DNA of 64,000 nt from an uncultured Collinsella sp. (GTDB taxonomy: Bacteria > Actinomycetota > Coriobacteriia > Coriobacteriales > Coriobacteriaceae): the NCBI GenBank assembly GCA_905209455.1, contig CAJLTA010000005.1, positions 40,497 to 104,496 of the forward strand, read 5' to 3'. The notes beneath the pieces were generated by a model that worked only from the letters and a program-made list of their open reading frames with translations, had not been told where the DNA came from and did no database searches. Shown piece after piece: positions 51,294 through 59,643 of the stretch. A program made the translations under genes and the position numbers. How positions within the stretch are numbered: position 1 is the stretch's first letter; each line of letters starts with the position of its first letter.

Positions 51294-52472
51294 ATGACCG
51301 CAGGTCAAAACCGCATACCCGTGAATCTTGACTATGCCGCCTCGACGCCCATGCGCGCCGAGGCGCTCCTTGCGCAGCGCGAATATGACGACAGCGAGCT
51401 TGCCGGCGTCAACCCCAACTCGCTGCATTCGCTCGGCCGCAAGGCTGCCGCGCGTCTGGAGGTTGCACGTCGCGAGATCGCCCGCAGCTTTGGCGCGCGC
51501 GTTCGCCCGTCTGAGATTGTTCTGACCAACGGCGGCACCGAAGCCAACCAGCTGGCGCTACTCGGTCTTGCCGAGGGTGCACGTCAGCGCGACCGCAAGC
51601 GCGATCGTGTGATCGTTTCGGCCATCGAGCACGATTCGATTCTGGACAACCTGCCGCTGCTGCGTGCCGCCGGCTTTACCGTCGACCTGGTGCAGCCCTG
51701 CCGCGCGGGCTACATTGAGCCTGCCACGCTTGTCGAGCTGCTAGGCGACGACGTGGCGCTCGTGAGCATTATGGTTGCTAACAACGAGACCGGCGTGGTG
51801 CAGCCCATCCGCGAGCTGGCCGCGGCCGCACATGCTGCCGGCGCCCTGTTTCATACCGATGCCATCCAAGGCTACTTGCACATTCCGCTCGATGTCACCG
51901 AGCTGGGAGTTGACGCCATGACCGTTGCCGCGCACAAGATCGGTGGCCCCGTGGCATCCGGCGCGCTCTTCCTTAAGAGCCGCACGCCGCTGCGCCCCCG
52001 CATCTTTGGCGGCGGACAGGAAGCCGGACGACGTGCCGGCACGCAGGACCTGCGCACGCAGCTGGCCTTTGCCGCTGCCGCCCGAACGCTGGCGCCCCAT
52101 GTGGCCCAGGAGCGTGCAACGCTGCAAGCCCTTTCCGACAAGCTCTACACCACGCTTACGGCCCATCCGCGTATTCATGCCACCATGGGCGACTACGCGC
52201 AGGCTGACCGTCTGCCCGGCATGGTATCGATCTACATTGACGGCATGGACTCCGAGGAGCTCATCATCAAGCTCGACGCCGCCGGCTTTGAGGTTTCGGC
52301 CGGATCGGCTTGCTCGAGCGGCAGGATGGATCCGAGCCATGTTTTGAGCGCGATGGGTATTGGCCGCGAACAGGCCCTGGGTGCACTGCGCATTTCCTTC
52401 GATGACCGCGTGAATCCGGGCGATCTGGACGAGTTTGCCCAGACGCTGCTCTCGATCGTAGGCGCCGTATGA
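51294..52472 (+). CDS. Cysteine desulfurase (NifS/IscS family)
   Basis: This 392-residue PLP enzyme has an N-terminal NLDYAASTPM, TNGGTEANQLAL, the cofactor lysine in TVAAHKIGGPVASGALF, GGGQEAGRRAGTQD and the catalytic cysteine in VSAGSACSSGRMDPSHVL. It takes sulfur from cysteine for Fe-S clusters or tRNA thiolation. The long Cys loop fits the IscS/NifS group (class I). No IscU or SufU gene is adjacent; the next gene is a Nif3-like gene overlapping by four bases. Confidence 0.9.
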   Translation: MTAGQNRIPVNLDYAASTPMRAEALLAQREYDDSELAGVNPNSLHSLGRKAAARLEVARREIARSFGARVRPSEIVLTNGGTEANQLALLGLAEGARQRDRKRDRVIVSAIEHDSILDNLPLLRAAGFTVDLVQPCRAGYIEPATLVELLGDDVALVSIMVANNETGVVQPIRELAAAAHAAGALFHTDAIQGYLHIPLDVTELGVDAMTVAAHKIGGPVASGALFLKSRTPLRPRIFGGGQEAGRRAGTQDLRTQLAFAAAARTLAPHVAQERATLQALSDKLYTTLTAHPRIHATMGDYAQADRLPGMVSIYIDGMDSEELIIKLDAAGFEVSAGSACSSGRMDPSHVLSAMGIGREQALGALRISFDDRVNPGDLDEFAQTLLSIVGAV

Positions 52473-53278
52473 TCGTCGCCGAGCTCGAGCGTGCGCTGCT
52501 GGCACGCTATCCCAAGACGGACGCTGAGAGCTGGGATCACGTAGGTCTCTCCGTTGGCGACCCTGCCGCGGAGATTACTGGCGTAGCCTGTGCGCTCGAC
52601 GCGACCGAGACCAATGTTCGTCGCGCCCAAGAAGCCGGTGCCAACGTGCTGCTGACGCATCATCCCATATACATCAAGGCGCCCGAGGCCTTTTGTCCGG
52701 CGGATGCCACACGCCCCCAATGCAGCGCGGCGCTCTACGAGGCAGCGCGTTGCGGCGTGAGCATTATCTCGCTCCACACTAACCTGGACCGGTCGCACGA
52801 AGCCCGCGTCTGCCTGAACGAGCTGCTGGGTGCCACACCCGTGAGCTCACTGGAGCACTTGGACGACCCCGAGGCCACCGGCCTGGGCGCGCTTGCAACG
52901 CTCAACGACCCGTGCACGCTGCGCGATCTTGCCACCCGTGCTGCCACGGCCTTCGGCAGCGACCCGCGTGTGTGGGGCGAAGCCGATCGCCCGTGCCGCA
53001 TCGTCGCCATTTTGGGCGGCTCCCTGGGCGACTTTGGAGAGCTCGCCATCGCCGCGGGCGCAGATGTCATCGTAACCGGCGAGGCGGGCTACCACGTGGC
53101 GCAAGACCTTGCCTTGCGCGGGCTGCCGGTGATCTTGCTCGGCCACGACCGCTCCGAAGAGCCGTTCGTTGATATATTGATGAACTCTGCAGTTGACGCC
53201 GGGGTCGACCCCCGTCATGCGATTAAAATACTGAACCCTTGCCAATGGTGGACTGTGACAAAAGGAGAGAACTTATGA
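52469..53278 (+). CDS. Nif3-like dinuclear metal-centre protein
   Basis: This 269-residue Nif3/YqfO family protein: metal-binding residues occur in WDHVGLSVGDP, LLTHHPIYIK (His-His) and SLHTNLDRSHEARV, and in the C-terminal half in GEAGYHVAQDLAL and LLGHDRSEEPFV (His, Glu). The family is widespread; proposed activities include GTP cyclohydrolase-like hydrolysis and metal handling, none settled. No inserted PII-like domain, so it is the short form. Its stop overlaps the next start (ATGA). Confidence 0.85.
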   Translation: MIVAELERALLARYPKTDAESWDHVGLSVGDPAAEITGVACALDATETNVRRAQEAGANVLLTHHPIYIKAPEAFCPADATRPQCSAALYEAARCGVSIISLHTNLDRSHEARVCLNELLGATPVSSLEHLDDPEATGLGALATLNDPCTLRDLATRAATAFGSDPRVWGEADRPCRIVAILGGSLGDFGELAIAAGADVIVTGEAGYHVAQDLALRGLPVILLGHDRSEEPFVDILMNSAVDAGVDPRHAIKILNPCQWWTVTKGENL

Positions 53279-53994
53279 GCGCCGGCGCTACGCTACTCAA
53301 GCTGCAACAGATCGATTTGGAGCTCGCCCGCAACAAGAGCGAACTTGCCAATATGCCGGAGCTCAAGGAGCTCGCTTCCAAGCGCAAGACCTATGTGAAG
53401 CTCAAGTCCGAGATGACCAAGCTCTACGCCCAGCGCAAGGATCTGGACATTGAGCTTGACGATCTCAACACCACCGAGATTCAGACTAACAACGCCATCG
53501 AGGCTGCCAAGAAGCGCCACGTCGACGGCTCCGACTACCGCGAGGTTCAGGACCTGGAGAACGAGCTCGCCACCCTGGCCAAGCGTCTGGACAAGATCGA
53601 GCACACCCGCAAGGACGTCGTTGTCGCCCATAAGGAGGCGCTCGACCGCGAGGCTCGCGCACAGGCCATCATCGCCAAGTTCGAGGAGGGCGTAAAGGCC
53701 GACACCAAGGCCGCCCGTGCCAAGGCTGCCGACCTGCAGGCTCAGATTGACGCCGCCACGAAGGAGCGCACCGCGCTTGCTGCCACGCTGCCGGCCGACG
53801 TTCTCACCGACTACGAGCGTCTGCTCAAGCAGTTCCGTGGCCTGGCCGTCGAGACCATCCAGGGCAACATCCCCACGGTCTGCCACACCGCACTGCAGGC
53901 ATCGTCCATGAGCGACCTTAACCACGACGGTAGGTCAATTACGCACTGCCCGTACTGCCACCGTCTCCTGGTGCTCCCGAGCAAGGAAGCTTAA
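53275..53994 (+). CDS. Coiled-coil protein with C4 zinc ribbon (CT398-like)
   Basis: This 239-residue protein is a long antiparallel helical hairpin (residues about 5-185, heptad-like, rich in Lys, Glu, Ala) followed by a C4-type zinc ribbon with VCHTALQ and HCPYCHRLLVLP. CT398-type proteins are usually coded next to Nif3 in Actinobacteria and Chlamydiae; function unknown, perhaps RNA or protein scaffolding. AAAGGAGAG precedes the ATG, which overlaps the Nif3 stop. Confidence 0.85.
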   Translation: MSAGATLLKLQQIDLELARNKSELANMPELKELASKRKTYVKLKSEMTKLYAQRKDLDIELDDLNTTEIQTNNAIEAAKKRHVDGSDYREVQDLENELATLAKRLDKIEHTRKDVVVAHKEALDREARAQAIIAKFEEGVKADTKAARAKAADLQAQIDAATKERTALAATLPADVLTDYERLLKQFRGLAVETIQGNIPTVCHTALQASSMSDLNHDGRSITHCPYCHRLLVLPSKEA

Positions 53995-53997
53995 ACG

Positions 53998-55209
53998 ATG
54001 GTGGCATCCAACAATTCAATGCAACTTGAGGGAAAAACGATCCTGCTGGGCATTACCGGCGGGATCGCCGCCTATAAGTCGTGCAATATCGTGCGCCTGC
54101 TGCAAAAGCGTGGCGCGCGCGTCAAGGTCGTTATGAGCGAGCATGCCACCGAGTTTGTGGGCCCGCTCACCTTCCGTGCGCTCACCAACGAGCCCGTTGC
54201 CGTGGGCCTATTCGACGATCCCTCCGACCCCATCCACCACATTTCGCTGGCGCAGGAGCCCGACCTGGTGGTCGTGGCGCCCGCGACGGCCAATATCATC
54301 GCCAAGATGGCCAACGGCATCGCCGACGACCTCATCTCCACTACGTTGCTTGCGACGCCGCGACCCATCGTGATCGCACCCGCTATGAACAACGGCATGT
54401 GGAAGGCGCCGGCGACGCAGGCCAACATGTCCACGCTGCGCGAGCGCGGTGTCCATGTGGTGGGACCCGGCAGCGGCTACCTTGCCTGCGGCGACGTGGA
54501 CACCGGACGTATGAGCGAGCCCGAGGACATCGTCGAGGCTGTCTGCGAGGTGCTCAACCCCGCGCCTCAGGACCTGGCAGGTAAGCGCATCGTGATTACC
54601 GCCGGCCCCACGCACGAGCCGATCGATCCGGTGCGATTCATTGGCAACCGCTCTTCGGGCAAGATGGGCATCGCCCTGGCGGGGGAGGCCGCACGCCGCG
54701 GTGCCGAAGTCACGCTCGTGTTGGGACCGACATCGCTCGATGTTCCCCGCGGCGTGGAGTGCGTGCGCGTGCAAACCGCCGCAGAGATGCTCCAGGCGGC
54801 ACTGAGCGCCTTCCAGACGGCCGATGCGGCAATTTGTGCGGCTGCCGTCGCCGACTATACCCCGGCGGCCCCTGCCGACCATAAGCTCAAAAAGGCTAAC
54901 GAGCGCCTGGATCGCATCGAACTGGTCGAGACGGTCGATATTTTGGCCGAGCTCTCGCGCCAGAAGGGCGAGCGATGCGTGATCGGATTTGCGGCCGAGA
55001 CCGATAACGTTGTCGAGTACGCAGAGCGCAAATTGGCCCGCAAGGGGTGCGATGTAATAATCGCCAACGATGTCTCACGCACCGATTCGGGCTTTGGGAC
55101 CGACACCAACAAGGCCTGGATTGTGAGCACAACGGGTACGCAAGAACTTCCCGTACTAACAAAACCCCAGCTCGCAGATACAATTTTGGACTTGCTTCAA
55201 AATTTGTAA
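53998..55209 (+). CDS. coaBC: Bifunctional CoaBC (phosphopantothenoylcysteine decarboxylase/synthetase)
   Basis: This 403-residue protein has an N-terminal flavin decarboxylase domain (CoaC) with LGITGGIAAYKSCNIVRLL, catalytic His in DPIHHISLAQEPD, PAMNNGMW (substrate) and GYLACGDVDTGRM (flap Cys); the C-terminal CoaB domain starts near residue 193 with VITAGPTHEPIDPVRFIGN and ends with VIIANDVSRTDSGFGTDTN. Makes 4'-phosphopantetheine in CoA synthesis. An ATG behind a weak ribosome site, three bases after the previous stop. Confidence 0.95.
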   Translation: MVASNNSMQLEGKTILLGITGGIAAYKSCNIVRLLQKRGARVKVVMSEHATEFVGPLTFRALTNEPVAVGLFDDPSDPIHHISLAQEPDLVVVAPATANIIAKMANGIADDLISTTLLATPRPIVIAPAMNNGMWKAPATQANMSTLRERGVHVVGPGSGYLACGDVDTGRMSEPEDIVEAVCEVLNPAPQDLAGKRIVITAGPTHEPIDPVRFIGNRSSGKMGIALAGEAARRGAEVTLVLGPTSLDVPRGVECVRVQTAAEMLQAALSAFQTADAAICAAAVADYTPAAPADHKLKKANERLDRIELVETVDILAELSRQKGERCVIGFAAETDNVVEYAERKLARKGCDVIIANDVSRTDSGFGTDTNKAWIVSTTGTQELPVLTKPQLADTILDLLQNL

Positions 55210-55217
55210 AAAAGTTC

Positions 55218-55247
55218 TTGCACAAGTCTAAAGTTTCGGGTTAATAT
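55218..55247 (+). promoter_or_regulatory. Promoter of tRNA-Pro
   Basis: TTGCAC (55,218-55,223) and TAATAT (55,242-55,247), 18 bp apart, 42 bp ahead of the tRNA. Confidence 0.5.
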
Positions 55248-55289
55248 ACTCCCTGTTGCGAGCGAGAGCAGAGCAACAAACAAAAGCTT

Positions 55290-55366
<77 letters not shown>

Positions 55367-55375
55367 GAAGTTTGC

Positions 55376-55410
55376 AGGTCAGGCACCTAGTGCCTGACCT
55401 TTTTTGTTTT
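55376..55410 (+). terminator. Terminator of tRNA-Pro
   Basis: A perfect 11-bp stem (AGGTCAGGCAC and complement), CTA loop, then TTTTTTGTTTT. Confidence 0.9.
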
Positions 55411-55475
55411 TAGTCATCATGATTAATTTGCTTAAAGCAACGACGTTCCCGCTCGATGTAATCACCGAATCAAAA

Positions 55476-55534
55476 CGTGTACATCAGCCACCAAAATCGA
55501 CATTTTTCGACATGTTTGGAGGCTGATGTACACG
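55476..55534. repeat. 14-bp perfect inverted repeat, 31-bp loop
   Basis: CGTGTACATCAGCC (55,476-55,489) and its complement (55,521-55,534). The loop contains a second partial symmetry (TCGACATTTTTCGACA). It has no T-run and lies about 130 bp upstream of the phosphatidyltransferase start. Possibly a dispersed repeat or regulatory hairpin. Confidence 0.5.
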
Positions 55535-55660
55535 AATGCGAAATCCCCGCCGCCTAAAAGCGCCCTCCACATGTCTGGACTCTCTATGCTTACGCTGGAT
55601 AGACATCGCCGGAACGGGTATAGTATCGAAAGTTTTGTCGTTAACCAGCGGGGGAGTCCT

Positions 55661-56365
55661 GTGGGCATCAAAAAGAAGATCAAAAAGGAGCTTATCGGCA
55701 CTTCCGATTACCCGTCGAATAAGATCTTTACGATCTCCAATTTCATCACCTTTACGCGCCTGATCCTCACCCTGGTATTTCTGTACCTGTTTGTGACGGA
55801 TAACAACCGCGTCATCGCCATCGTTATCTACGCCGTTGCCGCCTCCACCGACTGGATGGACGGTCAGATCGCCCGCATGACTAAGACGGTCTCGTGGCTC
55901 GGCAAGGTCATGGATCCCATTTGTGACCGTGCGCTGCTGTTCACCGGCGTGCTGGGGCTGGTGGTTCGCGGAGAGCTGCCCATCTGGGTCTGCGTGCTCA
56001 TTATTGGCCGCGACATCTATTTGGGCATCGGCACGCTTATCGTGCGCCATTATCACCGTCGCCCCATCGATGTCGTCTTCCCCGGAAAGATTGCCACAGC
56101 GCTGCTCATGACCGGCTTCTCGCTCATGCTACTCGGGTTCCCCGTTATTGACGGCCTGCATCTTTTGCCTTCAGCCCTTACGGCCTTCCCGGGCCTCAAC
56201 GGAAGCTCGGTGCCCCTCGGCATCTTCTTTGTGTACGGCGGCGTGATCTTCTCCATGCTCACGGCTGTCATCTACTCCATTAAGGGCGGAGCGGCCATTA
56301 AACAGGCTCTCATGCATCCCGAAGACGAGGACATCGACTTTCTGAACCCTGAAATCGAAGACTGA
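55661..56365 (+). CDS. CDP-alcohol phosphatidyltransferase (PgsA-like)
   Basis: This 234-residue membrane enzyme starts at GTG after GGGGGAG; the frame before it lacks support. It has the full CDP-OH signature DG-x2-AR-x8-G-x3-D-x3-D: STDWMDGQIARM, then WLGKVMDPICDRALL. Five to six membrane helices. It probably makes phosphatidylglycerol phosphate or cardiolipin from CDP-diacylglycerol, though inositol-type activity cannot be excluded. A basic N-terminus (KKKIKKEL) and an acidic C-terminus (EDEDIDFLNPEIED). Confidence 0.8.
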   Translation: MGIKKKIKKELIGTSDYPSNKIFTISNFITFTRLILTLVFLYLFVTDNNRVIAIVIYAVAASTDWMDGQIARMTKTVSWLGKVMDPICDRALLFTGVLGLVVRGELPIWVCVLIIGRDIYLGIGTLIVRHYHRRPIDVVFPGKIATALLMTGFSLMLLGFPVIDGLHLLPSALTAFPGLNGSSVPLGIFFVYGGVIFSMLTAVIYSIKGGAAIKQALMHPEDEDIDFLNPEIED

Positions 56366-56431
56366 TTCGTTGGGGTATGATTACGTACGGTTCATTATTT
56401 GCGGCACGTCCGCGATAAGTTAGGGGTTGTC

Positions 56432-56866
56432 ATGGACAACATGGTTAACAATATGCCTCAGAATGATAAGACTGCTGACGCTACCTGCGTATTCCGCGTG
56501 CCTTCAAGCGACGTCACCGTTCCCGACCTCATGGCCAACGTGCGCATCACCGCCCCCGTTCTGTCCATCGTCAAGGGTCCGCAGACTGGTGCCGCCTTTG
56601 AGCTCGAGGATGACGTGACCACCATCGGCCGCGATCCCGCGAACGGCATCTTCCTCAATGACATGACCGTTTCGCGCAGCCACGCGCGCATTATTCGCGA
56701 GGGCCTCGGCGCTCGCATCGAGGACTTGGGCTCGCTCAATGGCACCTGGGTCGACGGTGCCATCGTCAATGCAGCCCCGCTGCACGACGGTTCTTCCGTC
56801 CAGATCGGTACGTTTACGCTCATCTACCACGAGAGCACGCCGGAGCGCATCGAAACCGGTGAGTAG
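56432..56866 (+). CDS. FHA-domain protein, GarA/OdhI-like
   Basis: This 144-residue protein has a short N-terminal tail with ADATCVFRVPSSD, resembling the ETTSVFR phosphorylation site of GarA/OdhI, then an FHA domain: VTTIGRDPANGIFLNDMTVSRSHARI (Gly-Arg, Ser-Arg-Ser-His core) and DLGSLNGTWVDG. GarA/OdhI proteins, when unphosphorylated, bind and inhibit 2-oxoglutarate-using enzymes; phosphorylation by Ser/Thr kinases turns them off. The Thr in the tail and next-door MerR gene support the link; the targets here are not known. Confidence 0.8.
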   Translation: MDNMVNNMPQNDKTADATCVFRVPSSDVTVPDLMANVRITAPVLSIVKGPQTGAAFELEDDVTTIGRDPANGIFLNDMTVSRSHARIIREGLGARIEDLGSLNGTWVDGAIVNAAPLHDGSSVQIGTFTLIYHESTPERIETGE

Positions 56867-56869
56867 GGC

Positions 56870-57748
56870 ATGGCCGAACGCAACTATCTGAGTATCGGCC
56901 AAGTCGTCAACCTACTTCGAGGCGCATACCCCGATCTTTCGAACTCAAAAATTAGATTTCTAGAGGATGAGGGGCTCATTACCCCTCATCGTACGCCTAA
57001 GGGATACCGTCAGTACTCCAAGGAGGACGTTGATCGCCTGGAGGTCATCCTGCACTTGCAGAAGACCCGCTACATGCCGCTCAACGTGATTAAGCAGCGC
57101 TTGGAAAACGCCACGGACCTGTCAACGCTCGCTTACGAGGTGGGCTTGCTGTCCGATGTTCCGCTCAAGACGGAGCCCAAGGAGACTAAGCAAAAGCTGC
57201 ATCCCATCGAGACCATTCCCGATATGCTGGGCGTCGAGATTTCGTTTATCCGCTCACTCGCCGAGAACGACCTCATTCGTATCATCAAGAGTCCGCAGAA
57301 TCGCGAGCTTGTCGATGGCCGCGATTTTCCGATCATCCGCTACTGCTCTGAGCTGTCACGCTTCCATATCGAGCCGCGCAACCTGCGTCAGTACGTGTCT
57401 TCCGCCAACCGCGAGTCCTCGATGTTTGAGCAGGTGCTCGTGAGCATGCTCGGAATGGATACCTCCGATGACGAGCGCGACGCCAAGCTCGAGCGTGCGT
57501 TTAAGAAGCTTCACGACCTGACGGAAGGTGTGCACACTGCGCTACTCAAGAACCGCGTTTTTGAGTCGCTCAACGCCGTGGTCGAGGACGCCGACATCGA
57601 TGCACTCGATGAGGAAATCACTCGCTCCGAGTCCACCAAGGCCAAAAACGAAGAGACATCCGCTCCGGCTTCGCACGAGGATTCTATCGTAAAGCCGCTC
57701 AAGGTCGTCGCCCCTTCGCAATCCGGCACCGCCACCGCCGGCAAATAA
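56870..57748 (+). CDS. MerR-family regulator, FtsR-like
   Basis: This 292-residue protein has an N-terminal MerR winged helix (LSIGQVVNLLRGAYPDLSNSK, then IRFLEDEGLITPHRTPKGYR), a second winged-helix-like domain around residues 95-170 and an acidic C-terminal tail. In Actinobacteria an FHA gene (odhI/garA) is commonly followed by this type of MerR gene (FtsR in Corynebacterium, which activates ftsZ; Rv1828 in Mycobacterium). Here the start is three bases after the FHA gene, preserving that order. The regulon is inferred, not shown. Confidence 0.75.
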   Translation: MAERNYLSIGQVVNLLRGAYPDLSNSKIRFLEDEGLITPHRTPKGYRQYSKEDVDRLEVILHLQKTRYMPLNVIKQRLENATDLSTLAYEVGLLSDVPLKTEPKETKQKLHPIETIPDMLGVEISFIRSLAENDLIRIIKSPQNRELVDGRDFPIIRYCSELSRFHIEPRNLRQYVSSANRESSMFEQVLVSMLGMDTSDDERDAKLERAFKKLHDLTEGVHTALLKNRVFESLNAVVEDADIDALDEEITRSESTKAKNEETSAPASHEDSIVKPLKVVAPSQSGTATAGK

Positions 57749-57788
57749 CCGCTGCCGAAATTTCGGCAACCCATTGAAAGGTCATGTA

Positions 57789-58319
57789 ATGTACGACTTC
57801 GAATCTCAAATCGTCGACATCCCCGACTATCCCGAGCCCGGAGTCATCTTTAAGGACATCACGCCGCTCTTTGGCAATCCCGAGGCGCTCAAAGCCATGA
57901 CCGATGCCCTCGCCGAGCACTTTGCCGGCATGGGAATCACCAAGGTCGTGGGTCCCGAGGCTCGCGGCTTTATTGTTGGCGTACCGGTGGCTGTAGCCCT
58001 TGGCGCCGGCTTTGTTCCCGCACGTAAACCTGGCAAGCTACCGCGCGAGACCTTAAGCCAGAGCTACGAGCTCGAGTACGGCACCGATTCAATTGAGATC
58101 CATGCCGACGCTATCAGCTCTAAAGATACCGTGTTGATTCTAGACGACTTGGTCGCGACGGGCGGAACCGTCGAGGCAACAGGTAAACTGGTGCGAGATA
58201 TGGGCGCAAAGCTTGTCGGTTACGGTTGTATCCTTGAGCTTGCGTTTCTCAACCCGCGCGAGAAGCTCACGCCGTCTGATGACGATGTGGAGCTCTTTAG
58301 CCTGGTGACGGTGGACTAG
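57789..58319 (+). CDS. apt: Adenine phosphoribosyltransferase
   Basis: This 176-residue protein salvages adenine to AMP using PRPP. It has VDIPDYPEPGVIFKDITPLF at the start, GPEARGFIVGVPVA, ARKPGKLPRET loop and the PRPP motif VLILDDLVATGGTVEA. Length is normal for Apt. The ATG at 57,789 is preferred (AAAGG at 8 bases); an upstream ATG five codons earlier has no ribosome site. Confidence 0.95.
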   Translation: MYDFESQIVDIPDYPEPGVIFKDITPLFGNPEALKAMTDALAEHFAGMGITKVVGPEARGFIVGVPVAVALGAGFVPARKPGKLPRETLSQSYELEYGTDSIEIHADAISSKDTVLILDDLVATGGTVEATGKLVRDMGAKLVGYGCILELAFLNPREKLTPSDDDVELFSLVTVD

Positions 58320-58351
58320 CCGTTACCCTTAGTTACTGGAAAGGAAGCTAC

Positions 58352-59479
58352 ATGCGCACAGCAAACACGCACAAAAACATGGCACGCTGCGCTGCTACGG
58401 CAACCCTCGCTTGTGTTTTGGGCTTGGGCCTCGCGGCTCCTGCCTACGCCGATACCGCATCCGACCTTGCCGCTGCTCGTACGAAGCTCGAGCAGATCGG
58501 TACCCAAACTCAGCAGATTTACGATGAGCTCGCCACGCAGACGCAGGCGCTCGATCAGACTGCCGGCGAGATCACGCAAAAGCAGCAGGAGATCGCCGAT
58601 GGTCAGGCCAAGCTCTCGACCTATGTCGCCGGCGAGTACAAAACCGGCGGTCTGAGCCTGCTTCAGGTTCTGACGGGCGTCGATGACCTGAGCGATATGC
58701 TCAACCGTCTGTTCTACTACGGCAAAGTTTCCGATAAGCAGGCTCAGACCATTCAAGAGGTCAAGGAGCTTAAGCAGCAGCTCACCGATAAGCAGACCGA
58801 GCAGGAGAAGAACGTCGCCGCCACGCAAAAGAAGGTCGACGAGCTTAACGCTCAGCAGGCTGAAGCCCAGAACGTCGTAAACTCCCTGGATTCGCAGCTG
58901 CAGGCCGAGCTTGCCGCAGAGGCCGAGGCCAACGCTGCGCTGCAAGCCGGCATCAACGCCAGCACCGCCGAGAAGGCCACGGTGAGCAACGAGACTGCCG
59001 GTACGACCGAGAACACCAACAACGGTGGCCAGACCAGCAATAACAACAACCAGGGCGGCAACACTCCGGCTCCTACGCCGGCACCCGCTCCGACGCCGCA
59101 GCCCTCCACGCCTGCTCTGGCTCCGACGCCTTCTGCTCCGAGCCAGTCCGTCGACGGCGGTTCCGTTGTTTCGCGTGCATACAGCAAGCTTGGTTGCGCT
59201 TATTCTTGGGGCGGAATTGGCCCGAACAGCTTCGACTGCTCTGGTTTTGTTAGCTATTGCCTCACTGGTCGCTATTGCCGCCTGGGCACCACGGGCACCT
59301 TTATGGGCTGGACGCGTGTGTCCGATCCGCAGCCCGGTGACGTTGTGGTCAACTCGTACCACACCGGCATTTACATCGGTGGTGGTCAGATGATTCATGC
59401 TTCCGACTACAACACGGGTGTTATCATCAGCTCCGTTGCCGCCGGCATGAACAATAACTACATCTTCGTACGTTACTAA
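58352..59479 (+). CDS. Secreted coiled-coil NlpC/P60 peptidoglycan hydrolase
   Basis: This 375-residue protein has a signal peptide (positive start, hydrophobic core, cut near AYADT at residue 34), a coiled-coil region (residues about 36-205) of the PcsB/RipA type with LSTYVAGEYKTGGLSLLQVL, an Asn/Thr/Pro-rich linker with PAPTPAPAP repeats, and a C-terminal NlpC/P60 domain: FDCSGFVSYCL (catalytic Cys) and HTGIYIGGGQMIHA (catalytic His). Likely a D,L-endopeptidase needed for cell separation. GGAAAGGAAG precedes the ATG. Confidence 0.9.
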   Translation: MRTANTHKNMARCAATATLACVLGLGLAAPAYADTASDLAAARTKLEQIGTQTQQIYDELATQTQALDQTAGEITQKQQEIADGQAKLSTYVAGEYKTGGLSLLQVLTGVDDLSDMLNRLFYYGKVSDKQAQTIQEVKELKQQLTDKQTEQEKNVAATQKKVDELNAQQAEAQNVVNSLDSQLQAELAAEAEANAALQAGINASTAEKATVSNETAGTTENTNNGGQTSNNNNQGGNTPAPTPAPAPTPQPSTPALAPTPSAPSQSVDGGSVVSRAYSKLGCAYSWGGIGPNSFDCSGFVSYCLTGRYCRLGTTGTFMGWTRVSDPQPGDVVVNSYHTGIYIGGGQMIHASDYNTGVIISSVAAGMNNNYIFVRY

Positions 59480-59502
59480 GTATTCAGATAAAGCAAACGG
59501 AT

Positions 59503-59541
59503 ATGGACCTCGTGGCTTTGAGCCATGGGGTCCATTCTTTT
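59503..59541 (+). terminator. Terminator of the NlpC/P60 gene
   Basis: A 14-bp stem with two G-U pairs (ATGGACCTCGTGGC and GCCATGGGGTCCAT), 5-base loop, then TCTTTT. Confidence 0.8.
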
Positions 59542-59555
59542 GCCTTTCATGCAGT

Positions 59556-59586
59556 CCGCTATCTAGTTTTGAATACTAGATAGCGG
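59556..59586. promoter_or_regulatory. Palindromic operator ahead of degV
   Basis: Perfect 12-bp arms (CCGCTATCTAGT and complement) with a 7-base centre TTTGAAT. The core TATCTAGT-TTTG recurs at 61,234 upstream of the DUF1836 gene. It lies 58 bp before the degV start, a probable regulator site. Confidence 0.65.
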
Positions 59587-59643
59587 CCCAATCGGTCTGC
59601 AAGATGGCTATAATTGAATGGGAACGATTAGAAAGGACCCTCT

